Assembly (NCBI GenBank): GCA_015501595.1 | Contig: JADNRX010000069.1 | Coordinates: 123,574 to 187,573 of the forward strand | DNA: 64,000 bases | Direction: 5' to 3' | DNA from: Hymenopellis radicata | Lineage: Eukaryota > Basidiomycota > Agaricomycetes > Agaricales > Physalacriaceae | Shown: piece by piece, positions 33,850 through 44,805 of the stretch | Layout of the letters: every line of letters starts with the position of its first letter | Numbering within the stretch: position 1 is the stretch's first letter | Notes under the pieces: model-generated | What the model was told of the DNA's origin: nothing | The model's input: only the letters and a program-made list of their open reading frames with translations | Databases searched by the model: none | Position numbers and translations under genes: made by a program

Positions 33850-34490
33850 AAATAACACGAACCTCAAGCAAGCCGAGCTCACGCCGCCCGTCTTTCAGGA
33901 CCCCGCCGTCACATAGTCCGCCATCAGTCGGGGCGTCGGGTAACTCCGAATCCAAATCTGAAGAAATTGAGCGGGTACCATGAACGGAAAGGTAAATCTC
34001 ACCGTTTCCAAGGGGAAAACTGACTAACGCGAGAAATGTCAGATTTTCAGCGGAAATAGAGAGAAATTCACCGACATTTTTGCCTCGCGGCGAGCGACAT
34101 CTCGCTGGTGAAGGCTCAAGGATCCGTTTCCGGTCGAGTGGGCTTGGAATGCGACGTGGTAGCTTGACGGTGAAGGTTCTATTGGGAGTCTTCGAGGTCG
34201 GATCTGACTAGGGAATCAGTTAGCCGGATACACGCGGAGACGCGCTTGAAGACTCAGCGAACCTCAAGCGCGTGCCACCCATCTCGCAGGACCTCATCGC
34301 CACGTCGGGCTTCGCTGAATCCATTTCTGGACAAATTGAGCGGGTACGAAATTCTAAGAACAGGTAAGACTCGCCGTTGCCAACACGAAGACTGACTAGA
34401 AATCCGTCAGATTCAAGGAAGTTAGTGAGTCGGAATTTAACGAACTTTTTGCCCTGCGGCGAGCAACACTTCGCCGCCATCATCTCAAGG
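33850..34490. repeat. Two ~380-bp diverged direct repeats
   Basis: The segment from CGAACCTCAAGC at about 33860 through AAATTGAGCGGGTAC, GACTGACTA and TTTTTGCC..GCGGCGAGC recurs from about 34257 in the same order. They are separate from, but adjacent to, the four-module array. The copy in unit B is at 48517-49157. Confidence 0.5.
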
Positions 34491-35068
34491 CCGTTTGAAG
34501 GCGATGCAATTTTGATTTCGGTTCTCCGGGTATTAGGATGGGTCGCGGTGTTATGTTGAGATGGACATCGAGCTCGTCGTTCGGGGTGACATGATGGGAG
34601 TGTAGTAAGGAGAGTACTAAGTCCATGGACCCGTGATCACCAGAAATTCAAGCTTTCAATGGAGGTACCTGAGCATGCGAATTCTGCGAACGTGTCTTGT
34701 CTTTTGTTCTCTTTCCACTTAGTGTTCTCTGATGATTTTACATCCATTAAGTTCGGATTTTTAAGAGGATTTCAATCGTGCATAAGGGATAGACCTCACT
34801 AAGATTCTCAAGACATGCGGAGACCAATTCGGCTGAGAGCGAACGTGTGTTGCTAGGGTTATGTATCGTGCCACACTTGTGCGCCGCGGTCGACGGACAG
34901 CCAGGACTTGAGTGTTGAATCACCAACGTCGTATGTTGGCAACTACGGACATGTATACATCATGGAAAAGGTCCAGAGAAGGCCTTTCAAGTCGTGCTGA
35001 GAGGACGGGAAACAGACGACACTCGAAATCACAGTTCGGGTCAACAAGCGCCTGTGTCGTCATCTGCA

Positions 35069-35128
35069 ATCAACAAACGAACAGATAGCACCGCCACCAT
35101 CAACAAACGAACCAACAGCACCGCCACC
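35069..35128 (+). repeat. Two imperfect 30-bp tandem repeats upstream of a TATA box
   Basis: Units starting ATCAACAAACGAAC and ending in AGCACCGCCACC occur at 35069-35098 and 35099-35128. TATAAAG follows at 35138-35144. It could be a core promoter with upstream repeats, though no supported gene follows within the unit. Confidence 0.5.
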
Positions 35129-35578
35129 GCTGGGGAGTATAAAGAGGGATCGGACGCAAGGCATGTCCTCCCGTGTCCCCTCTCCCTCTCTTATACTGGA
35201 GCGAGTACCATGGTGATGACGACCACCTACCGTGGACTGTGTGGACCCCTGGCGTCTGAGCGTGCTTGACTGAATGTCGCGGAGTTCAGCTTCCACACAG
35301 TTGGTACTTGCTGTCGGTTCTTTTTTTTGTGCGCCACACTGTACATACCCGGTCACGCACCTTCGTAGTACGATTTGTACACCCCTACTTCTTTGTTTTG
35401 CTCCCTGATACCTTCGGGAGGGGAGACTATGCACAAAATTACAAAAACCTCAGTTGGACTTCTCGCATTTTTTCAAGAAATTAAACTACGACCAAAGTGC
35501 AAAACTCGACGGCAGCTCAAGCCGCGAAAACGGGGCACAGACGGCAGCCAAAGAAGGGAATAGGTTAATAATTTTCTC

Positions 35579-35604
35579 CCAACAGTGTTGGTAACGAATA
35601 CTAG
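35579..35604 (+). other. Helitron 3' terminus of unit A (hairpin + CTAG)
   Basis: CCAAC-AGT-GTTGG forms a stem-loop (35579-35591), then 9 nt, then CTAG (35601-35604) followed by T. Helitrons end in a short GC-containing hairpin about 10 nt before CTRR and insert before T. The identical structure ends unit B at 50246-50271, and similarity between A and B stops 6 bp further on. Confidence 0.75.
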
Positions 35605-35628
35605 TCTATACGTCCTCCATTAACTAAC

Positions 35629-36060
35629 CTAAGATTCCGACCCACTCTCACTCCCCACGCCCTCATCCTCCATCACCGGACTCTCCACCACCCTCTTCCG
35701 CGGCTTCTGATACTCATACCCAACGAAATTCATAACACTAGTCATCCTATCAAAAACCCATCCACACCAAAACAAAAATAAACAACTCACTAGATCGTCC
35801 CATCCGCACACCCCACCACAACCTCCTCATGACTCAACTGCATCGACATCGGATTCTTCTCTGGCGTCGCCAGCCCCTGGAACTTGCTCGGCAGCGTCCC
35901 AAGCAGGCCCTTCACCATCCCACCACCCACATTGTCCGCGTGCGCCAACGCCTCCCACGCGCCCGTCACCGGCGTACATGTCGTATCAATGTCCACGTCC
36001 GGAACATCCGTGGGCATAATAAGCTCCAAATCCGCATCAATCCCGTCCAGCTCGTCGCCC
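35629..36060 (-). pseudogene. 3' fragment of an F-box/WD40-type gene captured at the left end of unit B
   Basis: On the minus strand, the frame up to 36060 reads [55 protein letters not shown]. After an intron (GTGAGTTG...GACTAG) it continues VMNFVGYEYQKPRKRVVES to TAG at 35629. The [12 protein letters not shown]...GYEY ending is the last WD40 blade of Agaricomycete F-box/WD40 proteins. The N-terminal F-box and most blades are absent. It joins the GMC gene at 36060/36061, out of the GMC frame. Confidence 0.75.
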
Positions 36061-38055
36061 TCAAGTCTGCGCCGACCACACCACCGAGATCCTTCCTCAT
36101 CATCGCAAGCGAGCCGACGGGGTGGGCGACCGCTGCAAAGCCGTTGGAGACCCAGTTGCGCCAGCTGTCGTCTGAACCGTCGACTGCCGAACCGGGAATG
36201 GTCTCCCCAGTAGAGAGAGTGCTGATCGGAGGAGAGCTCAGGATCTTGCGCGCGAGCTTGCATGCAGCGATTTGAACATCGAGATCCCAGTCAACGGAGA
36301 AGTAGTTGACGGTAACGGCAGGTTGAGTGAAGGGATCGGCGGACGTGATTTGGACGTTTCCTCGGCTGAAGGGAAGGAGTTGCCACAAGTCGATACCAAG
36401 GTCACTGGAAGTGGTTAGCTGATTCGAAGGCTGGATAAAGTTTCGACTCACGCGGGATATCCGCTGTCGAAGAAGAGCTCTGCGACGGGGGCTAGACGAA
36501 GCGTCAGTCAGAAGCTTGATAAAAGCGGTGGTAGGCGACGACTAACCATTACCGTTAATGATCAGATCAGCCTGGATACCGAAGATGGATTCCAGTGCTT
36601 CCTGACTGACACCAGCACTCGCTTGACTCGCGGCCCACGAGCTCAAGTTGTCCTGAATCTTGCTAATGGAAGCCTGAGCGTCGTCTCCGAAGACTTGATA
36701 GATGTTCGGGTACGCGATAGCGTCAGAAGGACCTTGTCCTCCATAGTCGTATCCGTTGCCCTTCGCACCAAGGGAGTTCATGGTCTGCTCTTGAAGATTC
36801 TTGCCCACTTGCTTGAGCTCAAGCTGAGTGGTGATGCCGAGAGGGGAGAGCACATCCGAGTCGCCGATTCCAGATAGCTGGAGGAGCGCAGGAGATTGTA
36901 TGGCGCCCGCAGCGACAATAACTTCTCGGTTGGCGGTCGCGGTGTACTTAGTGGTGGATCCCTCGCGTTGGAACTCGACGCCTGAAGCAGTGAGTGGGCT
37001 GCTTCCCTCCTTCCAGTTGATCTTGGTGACCTATCATGACGTTAGATCAAAGCCTATAACACCTAAAATATATTGACACACATGGTAGGTCGTCAAGGTG
37101 AGCCAGTTTGTCCTAATGTCCTCAACGGGGGTAAGGTAAGCCTAGCAAGAGGAAGAACGATGATCGCCGTCGTGCCAGTCAAGCGTCTGTGCTAAGATTT
37201 AATATTGTAACGTACGCAGTGTGAATAGAGCGCGCACCAAGGGCGTAATAGATACGCAGTTGGCCCCACCGCCATTGGTATCAGCAGAGTGCTCGATACC
37301 GGTCAGGTTTACGATAGTCTCGACGAAACTACCCTGCTGAGGTCCACCGTACATGAGATCGGGATATGTAACTTGGACGGGTCCGCTGGTGCCATGATAA
37401 TCGGGATTGGATTGAGCCCCCTTTGCCTTTTGCTGGTCATTTGGTGCGGAGAACGTTTCAGACTAAAGAATCAGATATAAATCAACGCTAACAAGAGGTA
37501 TCTGTTAATTAACGCACCTTCTTCATGTAGGAGAACATTCCGTTCCAGTCCCATCCAGAATTCGCGTCTGAATCCTCCAACAAAGAGAGCCAAGCGTCGT
37601 ATTGAGCGGCCAATCCACGGGTATAATGACCGCCATTGATTGACGTGCTGCCACCAAGGGTTTTACCACTAAAGAACTTGGAATCAACATCGTTGCATGT
37701 TCATGATAAGAAAAGCTTACCCATGCATGGTCTTCCCTTGGTCAGTGCTCCAAGCCCAGTCCAGCTCAGTGCCAAAGGCTTGACTGTACGCGTAAATGTC
37801 ATAGACGCGAGAGTCATCGCGATCGTCTGCGCCAGCCTCGATCAGCAAAACCGACACGCTCGAATCCTCCGCAAGACGCGCTGCCACAGTCGTGCCAGCT
37901 AACCCCGCCCCAACCACGATATAGTCGAAAGTCTGGCCATTTACTTCACTCGCTCGTGTAGTGACACCATAGGCGCGTTTTCGCAAAGGAGACGCGGTCG
38001 AAGAGCCCAAGAGGACGGCGGTAAATAGGAAAGAGAATGAAATAGACCGCATCAT
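36061..38055 (-). pseudogene. GMC oxidoreductase copy B, C-terminally truncated
   Basis: Same signal peptide, FAD motif and exon layout as the copy at 21871-23991, with a few substitutions (for example NGQTFDYIV for KDQTFDYIV). The gene is cut after GGVVGADL, corresponding to position 22002 in copy A. It loses the last ~44 residues, including DASVMPTQVSAHL with the second active-site histidine and the FAD-binding C-terminal helix. Read-through enters the F-box/WD40 fragment in another frame and stops about 30 codons on. An active enzyme is unlikely. Confidence 0.85.
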
Positions 38056-41000
38056 TAAAATAATAATAAGAAGAATGAAGGGAATAAGAAAAGGACAAGG
38101 TAAGCGCGGTTGCTCTTATGTAGCATTTGATTCCGTGCTACACGAGACGGTATCAGGGTGGACCCGACATCGTTTCATCGCTCCACCCTTCCCCGGGTCT
38201 TGAAGCCCGGTCTATGATGTAGGGACTGATATGCCGTGGTCGCGAATGGGGAGGGCGATAAAACTGTCGACTTCTGACAAGTAACTCAGAATCCTGTGGT
38301 GACGGTAGAAGAAAACAAAAGCCGACTTGCCGAGTCAACTGGACTCATTTTCTTGTCGACAGTTTGAATGGCGGGGGACACGGCAGTCCCGAGGTCCTCT
38401 CTGAGACGAATGAGATGTACGTCGGCCCTCTCATGATGATGCAATGATGATGATGGTCATCCGACGAGTAGCTCGGGGACGTGGGAGCCCGCCACTCATA
38501 GAAAGCGTTCGCGTCGCGGTCGTAGGAGTTGGCGATGTCGGCTACCTCATGCCCGACACAGATACAGGCGCGCTGCAAGCTTGCTGTCAGGAGTGGTCGT
38601 GTTCTGGTTGGCGGCGACGACGACGGTGGTGGTGAGGCCGATGGGATCAATTGCTGCAGGGGTTGATCCGATCGAGGATTGCTTCCTGCCCTCATGTCCT
38701 CATGTCCTCCGTCTTCGTGCGCTGTCGTCTACTCACTCTCCGCTGGGGCGCCGTCGTCTTCGTGCTCTCTGCCGTCTTCTTCTTACTCTCTCTCCTCTTC
38801 CAAGTGCGCGCGCCAAGCATGACCCGGTCTTTGGAGGATGCGCTATGGGCTGATAGCTGGGGCGGTGCGTGCCCATTCCTCTCTGCTTCTGTGTTGACTA
38901 TTCTTTTGGCGGCAGGTTCGACTCCATCACCCGCCATCGCGTCCACCGCCGCCCATCGCCCACGACCAACTCGGCTCCACGCCGCCGCTGGACACTCAAG
39001 ACCCATTTTTAACGCCTGCGCCGCTCTCTATGGCCACGACCCGCGCTCATACCGTGCATTCCGCGATCGCGCCGACGTCTCCGATGACCTGGCCGCCAAT
39101 ATCGCCTCCGCCAACATCGTCTCAACCAGTGCTTAGACCCGGATCGCGGTTACACGGGCGGCCGTCGACTCGCGACCGCGTTTCTTCTCTTTCCACAACT
39201 CTTCGCCATCAAGCCCGACGACCACTTTCCCCTTGTCATCTGACACCTTGGATCGCGGCGCGACTACTTACGCCGTACGCTGTCTTACACTACCTCTAAT
39301 TATTTACATACTCTAACCTACACCTGTTCAATCGACTCGTTAGCTATCATCACTCGTACACGTCGCAGAATACGTTACCTTTTGTTCTATCTAACTAAAT
39401 AAATTGGTTTTCTCTTTATTTCCGTGCAAAAGTGTCAGTACCCCAAGTCTAAAGCGAACGAAACGGTTACTAACCTTGCAAGGTCGAAATCCACTCTCTT
39501 TCAAGGCTGCTCAACGACGAGTCAAGAGCCGTCGTCCGAAATGCTGTCAAGTTGGTAAGGCCACGGCTAAGAAGAACGGGCTGAATACTTACCGCCTCAT
39601 TTTCAAGCACATCCGCCCGCTGTAATCGAATTCCCGTAGGTAACAGATTGCAGGTAACAAGGAAATGGCAACTCACCTCAGCTGTTCTGAATGGTATCCA
39701 AGCGAACGGGACTGTACTGCTGTTAACAGTCAGAAACAACGAAGAGACAGCGTGCAACACTTAGACTTACTGCTGTGTGGGCCTCGGCTCAAAATCCCGC
39801 CAAAGAGATGCGCGGATCCTACAGCGCGAAGCCGAGTCGGAAACGAAACAAGCTGAGACGAACATGGTCAGAGAAAGAAAGGTAACAACGAGAAGAGGAC
39901 TTACCGACGAAGACGACAGCCGCGTGAAGAGACACCCTCGACTTGAAGACAGATCAGTCAACGATACGGAGACAGAAGAGCAACGCGACGTACTAGTCAA
40001 GTCTACGACGACTAGTATCAAGACCTGATCAAGCCTCGGTCAATAAGTTTCAAGAAGACAAGTGGGGAGAGGACTCACAGACGTGCCCGTCACTGAAGTT
40101 GAAGGCAGCGTTAACGAAGAGCAAAGGCCTTCGTCCTCATCAAACTCGAAGCTGATAACAAGTTAAAAGACATGACGGTGCCGAAGACTTACAGTATATC
40201 AACGTGAGGTCGATATCTGCCGGCGAGATAGTCGGCGTCAGTGAGGGAACAAGACGACGAAGAGGAAAGCCAACCTCAGTACACTGTTCAAAGTTGATCC
40301 TGAGGTAGGTTAGTAATTGATGCAGCGAAGGAAAGGATAGACATACTTGAAAGTGAGAACCATGGAGACCGAGACGCGGTTGGCGAGGATAAGCCCGAAG
40401 GCGTTGATGTCTTGATGGTGATACAGGACCCGGATCTAAAGGAGAAGTCGTCAACATCAAGGTCAATTCATAGAACAGATCAACATACCTTCAAGACAAC
40501 AACGAGCAACAGTCGAGACGTCGACTGGTGTCGATGTCGACAAAGTAAGTGCAATCTAAGCGAGCTTCAAGGCCAGACCGATGAGATTGAAGGCGCGACT
40601 GACCAAGGATAAGAACAAGTCTTGATGAACAGTCGAACATAAAGGCAAGTCTAACGAACGGTAAGTCAACCAACCAACACGTGTGAAGAAAAGTTCAACA
40701 TACCCGTGACTTGAGAGCGACGACGCTGACGAGCGCCGCCCCGAGTCCAAGTCCCATCAAGTCGGATCCGGACATGTTGGCGGGGTCAAGTCGAACATGT
40801 TGACGGGGTCGTCCCGCGCTACGAAGCGATCGCATAGATGGCGGCGAGAGCCGTCAAACAGTCGAATCCCGACGTCCCGACGTCCTGCGGAACGATGAGC
40901 CCAAGTTCAACATGACGGTAGGAAGACACCTACCCGGCGGACACGACGATGACCTAGCGATCCCGATGAGGGCAGCAAGACGACGTCGAAGAGACGACCG

Positions 41001-42201
41001 ACATCGTGGTCGTAGTGGGAGAGAGGGGCATAGTGGGCGAAGGGAAGAAAGAAAGTGGGGGATTCCAAGTCCGTGTTGGGTTATATATCCAAAGTTGTCC
41101 AAAGCAGATCCAGATCTGCCGGTATCCGAGGAGCGCTAATTCCGGGGGTATGACGTCTGCGTTTCCAAGCTATCCATTTGGCTTTGGGCACCGGATTGAG
41201 GAATGTCGAAATTGGCGCCACACGTAAGTTGGTTTTGAGGAATGTTCTTCAATTCAAAGCATAAGGAGCCGAACGATGGGGCGGCAGTTCGAGTAATGTT
41301 AGGCGAACATCTGCAAGAATTATCAGGCCGTCGATGCGAGATAGAAGCAAATGAACACACCTCGAAATCCAACAAGTCCCAAATCAAGATTTTGTCAATG
41401 CGAAAGGGTTCCCAAAGTCGAACGTTCGCGGATCCATATGGCTGTTGTATCCGCGTCCTGAGGCATGGTAACGCCGCCACGTAAGAGAAGAAATCGTAAC
41501 CAAACGAAAGTGGGTTCCTCGGCGCGAACATCAAAATGGTGTCCCAATCACAAGACCGCGAGGTCTGCGGATCTCGATACGTCTAGAAGAAGGTCTATTA
41601 ATATAATGAGCCGTCATCCACGAAATGAGGGCACATACCGTTGTTGAATGGGAACCCAATTTCGAGTCCGCGTGCTTTGCAGCGAGGTTTGAATTGTCTT
41701 GCCAGGGATTTCGCCCTGAATTAAGCGTCCAGAATGTCGTAGCCGCAAGCTCCTTAACGCCGAGGAGGGATTCTCCATAGAAATGAGGTCCAGATCGAAA
41801 AGGGATGGGGGATGGAGGCAAGGAGGAAAGGCCGCGTCACCCTTCCCAGGCTGTCGGTCCCGACGAGATAAGATTGGGTTCTTGAGGCACACCAGCGCCT
41901 CGTCATAGATAGTACAACTCGAATTTACGGAAGCGGAACAAGGAGTGCCCGTCAGAAGTCGAATAAGACGCGTTTGGCGCGTTGTCGCGCCCCCAGAACC
42001 GTCGGGATGTCAGACGAGACTTTGCAAGAGAATATCCCGATACAATAGATGCGCGCGCAGGATGAGAAAAAGTCAGAATTTATTCGACGCGAGAAATTGA
42101 ACTCGGCGTGGTGAGGGTATGAGAACAAGTCACGTCGATCGCTCGGGTTTGCCCGAATAGGAACTTGCGCTCAAACCATCACCTCGCTTGGACACTTCTC
42201 A

Positions 42202-42643
42202 ATGACGACGACCTCTGGACTTCCCGCGGACTATTCGGAGGAGTTATGGCACACTGGAATAGTGTTGCCGTCGTCAACACAATCGGCACTTTCAGGTAAG
42301 CTTTTATTCAGAATGGTTTTCGGCTCACTGCTAATTAGGTTTTCTATATCCTTCCTCGCGGCGTGTACAAGAAGCTGATACGCACGTAACCAAAGAACCG
42401 CGTGTTATGGTGAGTGCCGATCCTTGCGTCAACGTTGAACTTTTTTAACATTCGAAGCATCATCTCTAGGAACATAGTGCGGCTCTGGAGCACTCCATCT
42501 TAAATTTCCAGCTCGTTCTTCTGTCAAATTTTAAATTTCTTAGAGTTCCTGTTTACTACGACGGCTATTACTACGCTAGGAAGCTTCGCTCGACTTGTAT
42601 TCTACTGCTTTCTGCGTGTACGGTGCCGAAGCCCCGTCTTTGA
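42202..42643 (+). CDS. Hypothetical protein Z1, unit B copy
   Basis: Copy of the 112-aa three-exon gene at 28191-28632 with the same splice sites and frame. Function unknown. Confidence 0.4.
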
Positions 42644-43724
42644 ATACCGAAATCAACCGAGTCGTCCCTCCCGACTCAACCCCGACTTCATCGCTTATCA
42701 GTGTGTTCACGCGACAACCCTCTCCACGACGAGTCACCGGCAACATTCTCGCCTTACGGCTCGTGTCGTGTCCTGGGCCTTCCCACACCTGCGCCAACTA
42801 TGATAACTAGTTACTTATTCTACATTACTGTACATCTGTTGCAGTCTCGTTAGTAGGGTACACTACACCACCAACGGCAGCATACCTTTTGTATCTACAG
42901 AGTCAATCAACTGGTTTATCTGCCAAAAACAAGTTAGTAAGTCTACTTAACTTACTAGTGACACCAACGAGGACAAAGACAGGCGTTAGACGACAGCGAA
43001 AGCAAGGCTGAAGACGACGTCGAAACACAAGGCTGAATACGACGAAACACTCTTTGATAGGACAGTCAAGACTAGAAAGACTCGGATGAGTACAGGACAC
43101 GACGGCGACAAAGATGAACGTACCTGATAGCCTTGACACAACAAGTCAAGAAGGCAGATTTGAAGACCATGGCAAAGGTCAAGTCGACGCCGATGGTTGA
43201 GGAGGCAATCGAAGGTCGAGGTCAAGAGTACTGTCGCGATGGTGAGTACAGATCCTAACGACAGCAGCGAAGATGAACTTACCAGCAACGAGTTCTTGTC
43301 ACGGTTGACGACTCCAAGTGGATACTAATGACACGGATAGCAATCAACAAGCACTCTGAACCTGGGAGACCGACCTGACAAGACGATGTTGAAGCCGAGA
43401 TCCCAGTTGACGGCGTGACGGAAGCCATGGCGATGAGGATGAACGTAGTAGTGATAGACGTTGAGCTCAACGAGGTTGGAGATGAGGTCGACAATGTTCA
43501 TCAAGGCGAAGGTAAGATGCACAGCGAAGATAAGGCTGGACGGTAGAAAACTATCGAAGTACAATAAGCACAACACGTAGATAGACGAACATAACCAACA
43601 TACCTCGAATGTAGTCGGCGGATTGAACAGATAGCTGCGACATCTCCAATCAACGACGACGAAGGACACGAGAACAAGAAGACTTATGGAGGGTAAGAGG
43701 ATGAGAGGCCCTGGCAAAGGATTA

Positions 43725-43958
43725 CTGTAGAGATTCAATCAATTCGTCGGTCACAGGTCACCGACGACCCGAAATCGACGAAATGTCACATGGGTCACAG
43801 GTCGCATCGCAATCTGACGATTCCAGTAGCTGAAAAAAGCAAAAAAATCGTCCGAAATCATCCAAATTGGGGTAATTTGATGAAATTTTTTGCTCCGGTC
43901 ACAGCACCTTCGGCGGTCACACGTCACATAAGGTGACGAATTGAACGAATCTCTACAG
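43725..43958. mobile_element. 234-bp MITE with TA target duplication (Tc1/mariner-like)
   Basis: Ends CTGTAGAGATTC... and, inverted, CTGTAGAGATTC... form about 24-bp terminal inverted repeats (CAATTCGTC at their inner edge). TA lies on both sides (43723-43724, 43959-43960). The empty site GGATTATG is present in unit A (29712-29713) and unit C (63771-63772). The interior has repeated GGTCACAGGTC motifs and no coding capacity. It interrupts the Y2 module of unit B only. Confidence 0.9.
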
Positions 43959-44388
43959 TATGTTCAAGTTGAAGGCGGGTCGTCTATGAACAAGGTTTGC
44001 AATCAACAAACAATCCGAACCAAGAAACCCAACGTACCGTGACTTGAAGAATTGCGCCAGTCGTCAACCGGGGGCGCGCCGCACAATGTGCCAAGTCGAA
44101 CACACTGCCATCAACGGCGGTCGGGGTCGAGGTCCAAGTTGTTGAGTCAAGTCCGAATCCAAGGAGACGGCGGGCATCGTAGCGATAGACACCATCGAGC
44201 AGAGTGCGCTGATTATCGGTGAGCGACAAGTTCAACATGATGGTCAGAAGCAACTGACCATATGGCGGACATGAGGAGCTCCTGATCCCGACGAGACGTC
44301 GGCGAGGGAGCAATGGTGATGAGGAGAGTTCCGCCCGTCGAGGCCATCGTGGTCGCAGTTGAAGAGATCTAGGAGGTCAAAGTGGGGG

Positions 44389-44805
44389 TGTGCACTCGAG
44401 TCCGGCCGTGCGCAAGAACGTATCAGTGCGCGCGGGATCCACTAATCACGTGTGGAGGAATCAGCTCAGAGAGAAATCAGAGAGTGAGAGAGAAAAAGGG
44501 ATCTGATTGTGGGGGTGCTAAAGCTCCCTACAAACAAGCCTTGCTGTAGACTAAATACTAGAATGAAAAGGAGAGTCTCCTGATGGATGAAATCAGGTGG
44601 AAATATGGGGGAAGGAATGAAAAGGAAAAGGAGACGAAAAGGGGAACTAAGGCACCCGAGATGAGGGTGCAAGAAGGAAATGATCAAAGGCAATGATCAG
44701 AGGGGAGGAAGGGAGAGGGGAACCCAGGAACGAGGGGAACTCCTGGGCAATCCCGGAGAGAGGGATTGTAACCGATTCGTGCACAGGGAGTGCACGATCG
44801 GTACA
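44389..44805 (+). mobile_element. 417-bp solo LTR
   Basis: A sequence absent from units A and C starts TGTGCACTCGAG and ends GATCGGTACA (TG...CA). It has GGGG on both sides where unit A (near 30136-30140) has a single five-G run. A 4-bp target duplication with TG/CA ends and no internal domain fits a solo LTR of a retrotransposon. Short GTGCAC inverted motifs lie near the right end. Confidence 0.8.

Larger units (their letters stand above)
24060..35604 (+). mobile_element. Helitron-like unit A: shared body (5' limit uncertain)
   Basis: This 11.5-kb block recurs nearly identically at about 38124-50271 (unit B) and about 58140-64000 (unit C, cut by the window edge). Its right end is a hairpin plus CTAG at 35579-35604, the classical Helitron 3' end. 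I found no Rep nuclease or helicase motifs, so it is non-autonomous. The left end of unit A is not visible. Similarity to unit C continues leftwards through the GMC, PNPO and permease 3' exons to 19825, so the unit may be larger than this body. The interior has many GT-AG-bounded exon-like pieces on both strands, arranged in two diverged cassettes (24.7-28.7 and 28.9-31.8 kb), then tandem diverged modules (32.3-34.5 kb). Confidence 0.65.

Noticed and set aside
35790..36263. A 157-aa fusion protein across the unit B junction.
   Set aside because: The frame is that of the F-box/WD40 fragment. On the GMC side it is an off-frame shadow rich in Arg and Gln, not a meaningful fusion.
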